From a virus: 41,951 bases of DNA. Under the pieces are notes generated by a model that saw only the letters and a list, made by a program, of their open reading frames with translations, was not told where the DNA came from and searched no databases. This document shows, piece after piece, positions 16,755 to 26,448 of this stretch; position 1 is the first letter of the stretch, and every line of letters begins with the position of its first letter. The stretch spans positions 1-41,951 of the IMG/VR virus record IMGVR_UViG_3300009481_000027. One strand, given 5' to 3'. The translations under genes were made by a program, and so were the position numbers.

Positions 16755-18428
16755 ATGGCGGGGCCCACAAACTTTCTGGCGGCGACGACTGGCGGCGACC
16801 CTACCGCGCCGAAGTATGGCCCGACTGCTGTCCGGTACATTATTGAGGTGTACGAGGCTCGCAACCTCGCCATTGACAACCTGAAGCCGTCCATCCAGTT
16901 CAAGCGTGCCATCGAGATCCCGCTGGTTAACCACTACGATTACGACCGGACGGAGTCAACGCTACTCACGTGGACGCTGGGCGAGTTCCCGGTCAGAGAG
17001 CACAGCGGGGTACGAGAGCAGTCGCTGACGATTCGCGGGCGCAGCGGCGTGGATGTCCGGCTTGGCGTGGACGCTCAGGGCGCAGATCTATTTGCCAGCG
17101 GGACCGACCTGTTTCGCGAGTTTGAGGCGTTCATGCGCCAGTACCAGACTGACGCGAGGGACGCCGAAGCGAAGCGCAACAACACCGAGCTACTGATGGT
17201 TGTCAGGGCGCTCTGGGAGCAACACAACTTCTTTGTCGAGCCCCGGAAGTTCCACCTGTTCCGGACCACCGGCACCAGTCGACACAGCTACGAGTACGAC
17301 ATGCGACTCACGGCCTACGCCGAAGCGCAGGCCCCGGCCCTGAATTTGTGGGGTCAGGTTGCCGAGTTGGCCAAGAAGGCGACCAAGTACATCGATCAGG
17401 CTTCCGCGTATATCCTAAAGGCCGACCAGATGGTTGCCGAGTTCAGCAGCGCCATGGACGCTTGGATCGAGCCGGTCAACGCCGTGCGGCGGGTCATCGA
17501 AAGCTCGACCCAACTGGTCAACACCTCCGCTGGAGTCTACGACCTTCACCGGAAGCTGATGAACGCGGTGTTTCGGGTCGCCGAGGCGGGGATCCTGCTC
17601 ACGCGGGCCACCATTGACGCCATACCGCACCTGAACCGGACAGAGGCCCTGAAGGGATGGCACGCCGACGCCCTCGGGGCCATGCAGGATGCCCAGATGT
17701 CAGCTTTGAACTGGCTGGGCTACGACAACTCAAGCACGGTGAACACGCCCACGCCCGTTGATATCAAAGGGTACGTGACGAACGACCTGTCAGATGGTGA
17801 GGTGCAGGCCCCATTGCACGTGATCAGCTACACAGTCAAGGAGGGCGACACCCTTGAGAGCATCGCAGAGAAGCTGGTCGGCACCCCTGACGGGGCAGAT
17901 GAAATTGCCGAACTGAACGGCATGCCGGACACGCTGACGGCCCCCAACGGAGCCCCGTTGTACGCTGGCCTTGTGCTGGTCATACCGACCGACGAGGATC
18001 ACGGAGTCGCCGGGGCTCTGGCTGACAAGGGCGGTGTGTTTGGCGTCGATTTCGCGCTGACGGCTTCCAGCGGCGGGTTCGACTTGATGCCGGTTGGCGG
18101 GGAGAACCCGACCGACATTGCGCTCATAAAGGGACCGCCGCTCCTGACTCAGGCCCTGATCATCAGGTTCCTGACAAGAAAGGGCGAGCACGCGGTGTTC
18201 CCCGGCTACGGCATCTTGAACCTGATCGGGACCCCAGCGCTCCTGAAAACCCGAGGGCTCTTGGCCAGCGACGTGCTTCAGCAGTCACTTGCTGAGAAAA
18301 GAATCGACCGCGTGGCACGGCTGTCCGTGCTAGACCGAGGCGACGGGTACGAGGTAGACTGCACCCTCGTTGCAAAAGGCGGGGAGCCGTTGGACCTGCG
18401 GATCCCGATCAGCGGAGGAGCTAAGTGA
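16755..18428 (+). CDS. Baseplate wedge protein: LysM domain fused to gp25-like domain
   Basis: A 557-residue protein with three parts. Residues 1-195 are a beta-rich baseplate domain, followed by a helical region (about 200-325). Residues 357-412 are a LysM-like domain (ISYTVKEGDTLESIAEKLVG, with GLVLVIP at the end), of the kind that in baseplates may bind peptidoglycan or simply serve as structure, as in T4 gp53 and Mu-type proteins. Residues about 430-553 resemble T4 gp25 (LLTQALIIRFLTRKGEHAVF and the closing strands EVDCTLVAKGGEPLDLRIPI), the wedge protein that starts sheath assembly. These domains are usually separate genes. Start ATG two bases after the previous stop; its end overlaps the J gene. 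Confidence 0.75.
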   Translation: MAGPTNFLAATTGGDPTAPKYGPTAVRYIIEVYEARNLAIDNLKPSIQFKRAIEIPLVNHYDYDRTESTLLTWTLGEFPVREHSGVREQSLTIRGRSGVDVRLGVDAQGADLFASGTDLFREFEAFMRQYQTDARDAEAKRNNTELLMVVRALWEQHNFFVEPRKFHLFRTTGTSRHSYEYDMRLTAYAEAQAPALNLWGQVAELAKKATKYIDQASAYILKADQMVAEFSSAMDAWIEPVNAVRRVIESSTQLVNTSAGVYDLHRKLMNAVFRVAEAGILLTRATIDAIPHLNRTEALKGWHADALGAMQDAQMSALNWLGYDNSSTVNTPTPVDIKGYVTNDLSDGEVQAPLHVISYTVKEGDTLESIAEKLVGTPDGADEIAELNGMPDTLTAPNGAPLYAGLVLVIPTDEDHGVAGALADKGGVFGVDFALTASSGGFDLMPVGGENPTDIALIKGPPLLTQALIIRFLTRKGEHAVFPGYGILNLIGTPALLKTRGLLASDVLQQSLAEKRIDRVARLSVLDRGDGYEVDCTLVAKGGEPLDLRIPISGGAK

Positions 18429-19828
18429 CAGACGCAATCTTTGAACCGAGGGACAGTGAAGAGATCCTGACGGACCTCGTTGCCCGAGTTGTCGCGAGAA
18501 GCCCCCTGACGGACGTCAGCGAGGGGAGCGCGCTTCTGACGGTTCTCGGAACGGTTGCCGAAGAGATCGCCAGCAACGAGCGGAAGATCAAGGGCGTGCG
18601 CGAGGCCTACTGGCTACGCAGAGCGAAGGGAGCCCGCTTGGACGCTCGGCTTCGCGATCTACCGGGCACCGGGCTCGGCAGGGAGGGCGCGGCCCCGGCA
18701 AGCGGCACAGGGTGCCTTGTCACGCGAGACGATACCGTTGGCGAGTTGCTGGTAGAGGGGGCAGTGTTTGGCCGCTCTGACAGCGGTGACGTGCTCTACA
18801 TCGCGGAGGACTTCACCATTCCCGATGGTCAGGCCACGTATCCAGTTGGCGGCGACGATCCTATCCGGGTCACCGCTTCGGCTACGGGCCTTGAAACCAA
18901 CGCCCCGGCAGGCTCCATCGACACGGTAGTCAGCGCCCCGCCTGAGATCACGATTGTCACGAACGCCCAAGCCATTGGCGGCGGCATGGATGGCGAGGAT
19001 GACGGCGAGGCCGTACAGCGCGGGCTCGACTACATGGCGGGGCTGGCCCACGTACAAGGGCCCGCGCTCAGGGCCTTGGCCAAGGCGTTCACGGACAGCA
19101 CAGGCCGAAGGCTGCGCCATGCGTTTGTGTGGGAGTCGCCGACACGACCGGCCTACAGCGAGCTTGTGGTCGATGACGGCGATGGGCTCGTCGGCTATGA
19201 GAAGGAAGGGGTCGCCACCACCGGGGTCGTTCCCGTTGGCGATGACGCGCTAAAGCAGACACTGATCTACCACGAGGCCCCGGCCAAGGACCCGATCACA
19301 GGGGCTCAATTCCTGATCGACGGGGTCCCTGCTGACGAAAGTAAGTATGTCAGCATCCCGGAGCGGGGCCTGATCTACGTCACCGACAACACTCTCATGG
19401 ATGCCGGGGCCACGTGGACCATCAGCGGGTACACGGTCTACTCTGGGCCGATTCGCGAGCTTCAGAAAGTTGTCGAAAGTGACCCGGCGCTCGCGGCGGT
19501 GTTTGATGCTGCCGGATACCGGCCCAGCGGCGGGCGTTGTCGGGTGTTGCCGCCCGACGTGGAGTACATCAGCAGCCTTGACATGATCATCGTGTTCACT
19601 GATGGGTCGAACCTGTCTGACGAGCGGGATCGGGTCATTGACGAGTGCGTCAACTACGGGCGCACGGTTCCCCCAGGCAAGCCGTTCGTCCTGTACGACC
19701 TCGGCTGCAAACTCAAAACACTTGACACGGTCCAGAACGTCCACTTCACAGCCCCAGTAGACGACTGGTACCCTGTGTCCACGCGCGGTGCAGTCAGAGT
19801 GAAGGCCGCCGATATCGAGGTGTCATAA
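18425..19828 (+). CDS. Baseplate J-like wedge protein
   Basis: A 467-residue baseplate J protein, the family of P2 gpJ, Mu gp47 and T4 gp6. The N-terminus has the typical helical arm SEGSALLTVLGTVAEEIASN followed by REAYWLRRAKGARLDARLRD. The middle has the beta domain with GCLVTRDDTVGELLVEGAVF, the conserved segment in which these proteins begin their repeated beta layer. The protein forms the ring linking wedges around the hub. GTG start overlaps the gp25-fusion stop by 4 bases, and its TAATG end starts the next gene. Confidence 0.88.
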   Translation: MTDAIFEPRDSEEILTDLVARVVARSPLTDVSEGSALLTVLGTVAEEIASNERKIKGVREAYWLRRAKGARLDARLRDLPGTGLGREGAAPASGTGCLVTRDDTVGELLVEGAVFGRSDSGDVLYIAEDFTIPDGQATYPVGGDDPIRVTASATGLETNAPAGSIDTVVSAPPEITIVTNAQAIGGGMDGEDDGEAVQRGLDYMAGLAHVQGPALRALAKAFTDSTGRRLRHAFVWESPTRPAYSELVVDDGDGLVGYEKEGVATTGVVPVGDDALKQTLIYHEAPAKDPITGAQFLIDGVPADESKYVSIPERGLIYVTDNTLMDAGATWTISGYTVYSGPIRELQKVVESDPALAAVFDAAGYRPSGGRCRVLPPDVEYISSLDMIIVFTDGSNLSDERDRVIDECVNYGRTVPPGKPFVLYDLGCKLKTLDTVQNVHFTAPVDDWYPVSTRGAVRVKAADIEVS

Positions 19829-21009
19829 TGGCAGAGCGAGTCCTGTTTGAAGATGACGAGCGACTGGATCGCCCCGACGTAGAGGCGCTTCAGGATCTGG
19901 TCTACGAGTATCTGCAGCGCGGCCCTGCCGGGGCCATGATCGGGGCAGGTCCGAGCAAGCACGGTGGGCTGCTCACCAAGATCAACTACTCGGTCGCCGG
20001 GACCGTGGTCACCCTGCTCAACTCGTTTCACTTCGCCTACGTCGGATGGGACGATGACACGCCAGCGGACGGCAACAAGGCCAGTACCGATGTGGTCCGG
20101 TTTGACTCGGCCCTATCCAGCCAGCAGCTTACGGTTGACGCTGCGGGCTACCTCGCGGGTGAGGACGAGGCTTGGTTGTGGGCCAAACGGATCGTGGTCG
20201 CATCTGACAAGGCCAACCGCCGCAAGTGGGACACCATTGGCGTGTCAGAGACTAGCTTTAGCCCGAACACTCGGGAGCGGGAGCGTGTGGAGTTCCAGTT
20301 CAGCCTCGCCAACCCCGATCCGTCTGTTCGGTGGGTTCGCGTGGCCAAGATCTTCCAGTGGGTCGGCGGCGAGCCGACGCTTCGCGGACATAGCTTCTAC
20401 AGCGACTTCGACATCGCCGACTACGAGGACGCCAGTGATAAGTACGTGCTGGATACCAACTGTGGCAAGCTCGATGCGGTTGGCTCATGGGGCGTTGCCG
20501 ACATTCTGTACGAGTTCATGTACAGGCACTACAGGCACCTGACGTGGGGCGACCCCGGCAAGCTGCCGTTCGGTGAGGCGTGGTCGGACGACCCGGCAAA
20601 CCGGGGCATCAACAAGCTCGATATCGATCTGGCGACAGCCGAGGCCGGTCTAGTCACAACCAACGGTTTGCAGGCGGGGACGACGAAGGTTCTGTGGGCG
20701 ACTGCCAGCATCTACTGGTCGGGCGGTATCTACAATATCCAGTTCGACCGGCACGTACTGACTGCGGTAAAGACCGCCACGGGCAGAGTTGACGTGACTA
20801 TCACCGCAGCACCAGCGGTGGGCGGCGCTGACGTTATGCCGATTATGGGGTTCGCTGGCGCAGGACTCGGCACCGATGTGCCGTGCGTCGTTATCGCCAA
20901 GCGGTCAACACCGACCCTGATCAAGGTCGAGATCTACGACATGGCGGGGGTTGACTTGGACGCCAACTTCTCAGTCCACTGCTACACGAAGGGCGCGGGA
21001 GACATTTAG
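19828..21009 (+). CDS. Baseplate wedge / tail fibre attachment protein, unidentified
   Basis: A 393-residue protein directly after baseplate J and overlapping it by one base. A short helical N-terminus (RPDVEALQDLVYEYLQRG) is followed by beta-rich sequence. No family was recognised. The N-terminal pattern, LxDLQxxxxYxxxR-like, is common in myovirus proteins that join fibres to the baseplate, and the place in the operon fits. The C-terminal 100 residues (VDVTITAAPAVGGADVMPIM) look like a small surface beta domain. Confidence 0.5.
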   Translation: MAERVLFEDDERLDRPDVEALQDLVYEYLQRGPAGAMIGAGPSKHGGLLTKINYSVAGTVVTLLNSFHFAYVGWDDDTPADGNKASTDVVRFDSALSSQQLTVDAAGYLAGEDEAWLWAKRIVVASDKANRRKWDTIGVSETSFSPNTRERERVEFQFSLANPDPSVRWVRVAKIFQWVGGEPTLRGHSFYSDFDIADYEDASDKYVLDTNCGKLDAVGSWGVADILYEFMYRHYRHLTWGDPGKLPFGEAWSDDPANRGINKLDIDLATAEAGLVTTNGLQAGTTKVLWATASIYWSGGIYNIQFDRHVLTAVKTATGRVDVTITAAPAVGGADVMPIMGFAGAGLGTDVPCVVIAKRSTPTLIKVEIYDMAGVDLDANFSVHCYTKGAGDI

Positions 21010-21012
21010 AGC

Positions 21013-22110
21013 ATGGCCAACCCAACAGCAGACGCGGGAGCCGATCAGGTTATCGACCTGAGCGCTGTCAGCTTTCCGCAGAACAAGAGCTTCGACGGCG
21101 TGGCGAGCAGCCCCGGCTCAGGGTCGATCATCACAGGGTGGGACTGGGAGTTGCTGGACGAGCCCCCCGGCTCCGGGGCTACGCTTGCCGACCCCACCAC
21201 GCAAACGCCGGACCTGAACGGCATCGACACGTGGGGCAACCATCGCCTGTTCCTGAAGGTCAAGAACGACCTGAACGTGTGGAGCGAGCAGGACCCGCTC
21301 TTGGCCCCCGACAGCGCGTTTGTCATCGTTCGGATCCAGAGCGCCAAGCTCGGCATCGAGAAGCCCGCCAAGGGCGAGCGCAACTGGCAGCAGCCGTTCC
21401 GCGACACGATGGGCGATCTTGAGCAGTTGAAGACCGATTTCGACAACCGGACGGTCGCCGGGATCTCGGACACGCACGCCAGCACTACCGGCGTCAGCCT
21501 TCGCCACAACACTGAGGGAAACTACGCCACCGACGACGGGCTGGCTGGCGGCACGCCCCTGCACAAGCACCCGGTCGGCACCGTGGACCCGGCCACCACC
21601 ACCACGCTCGGAACGGTCAAGCTGGCAGAGGCGGCGCTTGACCCGGCCAACCCAAAAGCGGTCACCAAGGACCGAATGGGCTACGCCGGGACGGTCCAGG
21701 GCACCTACCAGAACACAGGCTGGATCCCGCGAATCAAGCCACCCAACGCGAGCGGCGGCGCTGGCAGCTTGGCGCATATGGCGTACTACGTTCAGGAGCC
21801 GTTCACGTGTACCGAGTTCACGGCGATCTTGGCCGATGGTGGACTCGCTGCTGACACATACGTGATCAAGCTCTACAAGATGACCACGACTCAGTACGCG
21901 GCCAACGACTTCGCAGGGGCAACGCTCATGGCGACGGTCAACCTGAGCCCAGCATCGGACCACGAGGGCATCGCCGCCGATGTTCCGACCTTCAGTCAGG
22001 CCCTGATCCTTCGCGATGTGGTGGCAGTCAAGGTGGAGGGCGGCCCTGCTGCTGATGTAGATCTCGGGCACACCTTGTCATGCGTCATCGCAGGCAAGAA
22101 GGAGTGGTAG
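21013..22110 (+). CDS. Tail fibre protein with PKD-like N-terminal domain
   Basis: A 365-residue protein. Residues 1-110 resemble a PKD/Ig-like domain: ADAGADQVIDL at the start, the ITGWDWELLDEP core strand and a closing FVIVRI. Residues about 110-220 are fibre-like, with a His-containing Gly/Thr-rich section (THASTTGVSLRHNTEGNY). The C-terminal domain (about 235-365) is beta-rich with FTCTEFTAILADGGLAADTY, probably a small receptor or carbohydrate-facing module. The PKD call is moderate; the fibre role comes from the composition and place. Confidence 0.55.
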   Translation: MANPTADAGADQVIDLSAVSFPQNKSFDGVASSPGSGSIITGWDWELLDEPPGSGATLADPTTQTPDLNGIDTWGNHRLFLKVKNDLNVWSEQDPLLAPDSAFVIVRIQSAKLGIEKPAKGERNWQQPFRDTMGDLEQLKTDFDNRTVAGISDTHASTTGVSLRHNTEGNYATDDGLAGGTPLHKHPVGTVDPATTTTLGTVKLAEAALDPANPKAVTKDRMGYAGTVQGTYQNTGWIPRIKPPNASGGAGSLAHMAYYVQEPFTCTEFTAILADGGLAADTYVIKLYKMTTTQYAANDFAGATLMATVNLSPASDHEGIAADVPTFSQALILRDVVAVKVEGGPAADVDLGHTLSCVIAGKKEW

Positions 22111-22113
22111 AAG

Positions 22114-22671
22114 ATGCCAGAGTGGGGATTTGGGTCACCGAGCAGCATTCCGGGTAGCTCGCAAACGGTTCACGACTGGGGCTTTGGCAGCCCTACGCCC
22201 GCCCTTCTCGACGCATCGCGTATTGACACCGGCTTCGGGTCACCGTTCGGCAGCGAGGTTGCACCGCAGGTTGATCTGGCAGACGGTCAGGCCATCCCCG
22301 ACGATGGCGGGACAGTCATCAACCTGACGGCGAACTGGATGGAAGAGGGTCCGTACTCAGTTCGGCTGCTCGACGCTGAGAGCACCCTGTTCCCGGTCGC
22401 TACCGACTGCTATAGCGCCGTGCCGGGTCAGGGCAACGTGTGCTACACCGACGCCGCCAAGGGCGTGCTGAAGTTCTCAACCCCCCGACTGCCGGTCGGC
22501 ATCTACAGCATCCGGCTCCAGTGGGGTGCCGGGAACGAAGTCACCCTGAGCAACGCGCTCACCGTGGTGAGGCGAAACCGGTCAATCAACACCGTGCGGA
22601 TCCGGACGCGCTACCCGAAGGTGTACGTCACTGGCCCGCGCAGTATTCGCGGCGAGAAGGTGCTGACGTGA
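22114..22671 (+). CDS. Tail surface protein with GFGSP repeats and Ig-like domain
   Basis: A 185-residue protein. The first 50 residues carry three copies of a GFGSP motif (EWGFGSP, DWGFGSP, TGFGSP) spaced 17-22 residues apart, probably a flexible arm with short binding sites. Residues about 52-155 form an Ig/TIG-like beta domain (GGTVINLTANWMEEGPYSV). The last segment is basic (RIRTRYPKVYVTGPRS). It lies among fibre genes; a linker or adhesin role is inferred. Its stop overlaps the next start (GTGA). Confidence 0.5.
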   Translation: MPEWGFGSPSSIPGSSQTVHDWGFGSPTPALLDASRIDTGFGSPFGSEVAPQVDLADGQAIPDDGGTVINLTANWMEEGPYSVRLLDAESTLFPVATDCYSAVPGQGNVCYTDAAKGVLKFSTPRLPVGIYSIRLQWGAGNEVTLSNALTVVRRNRSINTVRIRTRYPKVYVTGPRSIRGEKVLT

Positions 22672-22982
22672 CAGAGTTTGAGGCCCTGTACCGCACGAGC
22701 GGCACGAACGGCGAGCCCGCCGATGTTGTTGTCAGCCTTCATGCGCCCGGTAGTCATGCCTTTAGTGCCTACGAGAGGGGCGAGGTGCCGGGTAGCCCGT
22801 TTGCAGTGGTGACTGTGAGCGTCACAGCAAATGAGCTTGAGGCCTACCGGGCGGGCCACCCTCTCAAGGTTCATGGCGACCGATGCAAGAAGGTCACAAA
22901 GCGAGAGTGGCCGCACGAGTTCAAGACGGTCAGGCAGGTCAAGAAGGCCGAAAAGCAGCGGCTGAAGCGGGAGGGCCAGTAG
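22668..22982 (+). CDS. Small basic protein in fibre operon, unidentified
   Basis: A 104-residue protein, GTG start in overlap with the upstream stop. The middle is beta-rich (FAVVTVSVTANELEAYRAG), the last 35 residues are strongly basic (KTVRQVKKAEKQRLKREGQ). Not recognised. It is translationally linked to both neighbours: the next gene starts directly after its stop. It may be an assembly factor for the fibre or spike; this is inference from position only. Confidence 0.5.
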   Translation: MTEFEALYRTSGTNGEPADVVVSLHAPGSHAFSAYERGEVPGSPFAVVTVSVTANELEAYRAGHPLKVHGDRCKKVTKREWPHEFKTVRQVKKAEKQRLKREGQ

Positions 22983-25235
22983 ATGGCCGATTGGATTGTA
23001 GGCGCGGGCGAGGCCCATACGCTGGTCAGCAGTGTGATTGCAGACCCCGGACTACTGGATGGGGACACTATCCGCGTGAAGCCGGGGACCTACGTTGAAA
23101 CCATTGGCAACGGCGGTCACATCAACATCACGGTTGAGGCCTACGACCCGCTAGTCAGGCCGGTGTTCGACGGCAACGATGCATGGGAGATAGCAATTGC
23201 CCCGACAACGGGGTGGGTCTTGAGGAATCTTGAGTTCACCGACTACCTGCCGGGGATCTCTGGAGCGGTCAACGGCGGGACCGGCTGGACGATGGAGGGC
23301 TGCTACGGTCACGACTTGGCCAGATTCATTCAGGGCGCAAGCGGTCAAACCGTTCGGGACACGATCGCCAAGGACTGCGAGTATTTCAACATCGGTCAGG
23401 GCGGTGCCCCGGTGTTCACGAACTGCATCTCGGCCAACATGTCAGGCTGGTACGCCTTCAAGTCAGGGTCAACCGGCGCAACATTCCTCGGGTGTGCAGT
23501 CATCGATCTGAACACAGGAAAGAAGGGCTTCGACATTGGGAACATGGCCCAGCCTGAGATCCTGAATTGCATCGTGCTGGCCAAGGACGGCCACACGCCT
23601 GACATTGGGATCAGCATTGGGCCTGCCGCGTTCCCCCGTCATGGGTTCAACGTTGTTGTCGGAACTTACAGCGGTGTGGCCATCGGGTCGGTGGTCACGG
23701 ATCACAGCGTGTTGAATGAGCTTGTAACGGCCTCCCTCGACCCGCTATGGACGGATCCAGTCGCGCTCGACTACAGGCCGGGGCAGGCGAGTCCGCTGAG
23801 AGGCCTTGGCCGGTCATACGCGGCGCTTCAGGATGATCTGTCTGGCCAGCAGCGCGGCAATGGCGGCGCGGCGAACTACGTCGACGAATCGCTGAACCTC
23901 GACCACGCCGAAGATCTGCAGTGGGTCAACTGCGAAACCATCGGCGACGATCTCACCGGGTCAATCTTCTCGGTCAGCCTATGGGTGAACGGCAACGATC
24001 TGGCCGATACCAAGACGCTGGTCGCGTTCAAGGCCTCTGGCGGCGCTGAGCACTTCCGAGTCGAGGATAGCTCAGCCGGGATCAAGGTCAGGGTGGACGC
24101 AGGGGCCGCAGAGGGCACGCCCACACTTCTGCCTCTGCGTGACAAAATGTGGCACTTGGTTGTGGTCACTGTCAGCGGGACAACCTGCAAGGTGTACGTT
24201 GATGGAGTGCTCGATTACACCGAGACGCTGTCAGCCACCCCCGTGCTCGCCGCGAGTGAGATCTTCCTGCTCGGGAGCTACCAAGAGAACGGGTCTCAGG
24301 GCGGCAACACCGCCCGGTTCAGTCATGTGGCAGTGTGGGGCGCTGTGCTCGTGCAAAGCGATGTGGACGAGCTATGGGCCTACAACGGCGACGATGACAA
24401 TCGCGGCGCTCCCTACGATCTGAGCGTTCACCCGCAGATTACGAGTCAGAAGCTATGGTGGCGGTGCGACGGCGATTCTGCGCCAACCCTCGCGGATCAG
24501 TCCGGAAACGGCAACGACGGCAACATGAACGGGTCGTGTGAGCTTGTGGCCACCACCGATCTGTACCCCGGAGTCGAGGTGGGGCCGATGGAGATCGCCA
24601 ATCTGCTCAAGCTGATCGGGGTCACGGTCACGTCGCTGCGCGCCATCACGGCGATATTCAACCATGCCCCGACCGGTGGTTACGCCCTTCCGGAGAACTG
24701 GTCGCTCGCACCCACAGCCGCATGGGCACCGCTCGTGCCAGAGGCCACAGTCAAGAGCTTGTCGCCGCTCAATGGGGCCGAGCTACCAATGCAGGTCTCC
24801 GGGCTCGTGGCGGGGGCAGACTATCTGGCCTTGGGCAGCGATCTGGTCGATGGCAACGGGGCAGCCGACGACAACTCGGAGGCATTCAGCGTACTCGCGA
24901 GCCTGCAGTCCGGAGCGAGGGCCGCAGCGCAGCTTGAGGACAGGGGATTGCTGGAAGTCATCACCAACGCGATCGGCCAGTCGCTGCAAGAGCACGCGGG
25001 AGTGGTCAGCACACGATTGCTGGAAGAGTACAGCCCCGGCGAGACTGTGATGGTCGTGGAGTCAACCCTTGCTTGGGCTGATGTTGGCGGCGGGTCGGTT
25101 CGTGGTGCTATGTTCAACTACACGGGGCGAACGGACAGCAGCCTTACCGGGGTCACGTTCGATGTGCCGCGACTCAAGAGCATCCCCCCGCTAGTGGAGG
25201 TTCACAGTGACTCTCAACGTACATTCCCAACTTGA
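22983..25235 (+). CDS. Tail spike: beta-helix plus LamG-like domain
   Basis: A 750-residue protein. Residues about 10-280 read as a right-handed parallel beta-helix: an opening GDTIRVKPGTYVET, then short repeated rungs such as GWVLRNLEFTD, ENCI-like turns with cysteines, and FTNCISANMSGWYAF. Residues about 290-490 resemble a LamG/concanavalin-like lectin domain (SIFSVSLWVNGN, MWHLVVVTVSGTTCKVYVDG, ETLSATPVLAASEIFLLGSY). Residues about 515-620 look like a linker with an Ala/Pro-rich part, and the end (AMFNYTGRTDSSLTGVTF) is another small beta motif. Such a protein would bind or degrade host surface sugars. No catalytic residue can be named. Confidence 0.65.
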   Translation: MADWIVGAGEAHTLVSSVIADPGLLDGDTIRVKPGTYVETIGNGGHINITVEAYDPLVRPVFDGNDAWEIAIAPTTGWVLRNLEFTDYLPGISGAVNGGTGWTMEGCYGHDLARFIQGASGQTVRDTIAKDCEYFNIGQGGAPVFTNCISANMSGWYAFKSGSTGATFLGCAVIDLNTGKKGFDIGNMAQPEILNCIVLAKDGHTPDIGISIGPAAFPRHGFNVVVGTYSGVAIGSVVTDHSVLNELVTASLDPLWTDPVALDYRPGQASPLRGLGRSYAALQDDLSGQQRGNGGAANYVDESLNLDHAEDLQWVNCETIGDDLTGSIFSVSLWVNGNDLADTKTLVAFKASGGAEHFRVEDSSAGIKVRVDAGAAEGTPTLLPLRDKMWHLVVVTVSGTTCKVYVDGVLDYTETLSATPVLAASEIFLLGSYQENGSQGGNTARFSHVAVWGAVLVQSDVDELWAYNGDDDNRGAPYDLSVHPQITSQKLWWRCDGDSAPTLADQSGNGNDGNMNGSCELVATTDLYPGVEVGPMEIANLLKLIGVTVTSLRAITAIFNHAPTGGYALPENWSLAPTAAWAPLVPEATVKSLSPLNGAELPMQVSGLVAGADYLALGSDLVDGNGAADDNSEAFSVLASLQSGARAAAQLEDRGLLEVITNAIGQSLQEHAGVVSTRLLEEYSPGETVMVVESTLAWADVGGGSVRGAMFNYTGRTDSSLTGVTFDVPRLKSIPPLVEVHSDSQRTFPT

Positions 25236-26448
25236 GCAGGCGTTCCGTGACACCCTGATCACCTACGCTGAGGGTCAGGCGCTCACGGAGCTTGGCTTTC
25301 TGCATGGGGTGCCACGGCCAGTCGGCTACGACCGAGAGGCCTACAGGGCGGCGCTCAAGGTCGCCGCGTATGGCCACCGAGGCACGCCGGGAGTCACCCG
25401 CTCGTTTCTTGAGGCCATCATGGCCCCGAACAACGTCACGATCCCGGTCACGGTCGATCCGGCCAACCCGCAGAGAGTCACGGCGGCCAGCGGCACGCCT
25501 TTCGCTCAGGAGCACGTGGGCAGTTGGGTGAGGGTAGACGGCGTGCCCTACGCCGTTGTCGGGCCTGCTGACGTGGATGGCGCGGGGAACACCTACCTTG
25601 AGCTTTGCCCCGTGGAAACGGCCTACTGGTCGGCCTGCGATTGGGGCTCACTGAGCGGGGTCGAAAATCGCGACTTGGTGGTCATCCCGTTCCGATACGA
25701 CGAGCCTACGCCAGCGCCTCACGACGCTGCCGATGACGCCCTCGCAGCCAAGGTCATCATTCGGTCAACCTCGACGGTTAGCCTTCTCCCGGCAAGCTAC
25801 CTTCAGCCCGCCACGTGGTGGCTGCTGTACGACGCCGAGGTCACCCCGTTCGTGGTGGGCGAAGTAGTCACGGGCGGGATCAGTGGCTGCTCTGCCGTGG
25901 TGCGCCGAGTCATTGACAACGGCGGCACCGGGGCGCTCATGTTCGGTGAACTCAGCCCCCCTGACACCGTGTTCGCCGACAACGACCCGCTGACTGGCAA
26001 TCTTGGTGGAGAGGCTACGGCCCACGGGACGCTCGGGGGCGTTCTGCAAGAGTACGACAACGAGGTCGCTGGCGGCTTCGCAGTCGGGCTCACTGTGGTC
26101 GGTGGCACTTCTGGCGTGTCAGGACTTATTCGGGGCCTTCAGGACGACGGCACCGCGGGCCTTCTGGTCATCCACTTCCTTGGTGACGAGGGTATCTACC
26201 TCGACGGTGAGGATTTGGAGATCACCGCAGTCAAGCGCGGTGAGGCTGTTGGCGACTCGGTCACTCAGGTCAGGCCAGCCGGTCAGCCCGATGGCGGTCA
26301 CCTGCAAGAGGATGCCTTTGAGGGCGGGGATCAGGTCGTCGGCCCGTTCCCGATCTACCTCGGCGGGTCAGGCCTTCTCGGAGTGGTCGGCGATCTGGTC
26401 GAGGCTCTTTTGCCTGCCGGGTTCCACGTCGTGGTCGCAACAGTCTAG
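25207..26448 (+). CDS. Tail / baseplate protein with duplicated beta domain
   Basis: A 413-residue protein whose GTG start lies 29 bases inside the spike gene. The N-terminal 75 residues are helical (LEQAFRDTLITYAEGQALTE), resembling wedge proteins. Two related beta modules follow: residues 215-265 and 291-341 share FxVGxxVxGGxSGxSxxxR, then DxGxxGxLxxxxL and DxDxL. These look like an internal duplication of a surface domain. It is the last gene of the virion block. Exact role unknown. Confidence 0.5.
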   Translation: MTLNVHSQLEQAFRDTLITYAEGQALTELGFLHGVPRPVGYDREAYRAALKVAAYGHRGTPGVTRSFLEAIMAPNNVTIPVTVDPANPQRVTAASGTPFAQEHVGSWVRVDGVPYAVVGPADVDGAGNTYLELCPVETAYWSACDWGSLSGVENRDLVVIPFRYDEPTPAPHDAADDALAAKVIIRSTSTVSLLPASYLQPATWWLLYDAEVTPFVVGEVVTGGISGCSAVVRRVIDNGGTGALMFGELSPPDTVFADNDPLTGNLGGEATAHGTLGGVLQEYDNEVAGGFAVGLTVVGGTSGVSGLIRGLQDDGTAGLLVIHFLGDEGIYLDGEDLEITAVKRGEAVGDSVTQVRPAGQPDGGHLQEDAFEGGDQVVGPFPIYLGGSGLLGVVGDLVEALLPAGFHVVVATV

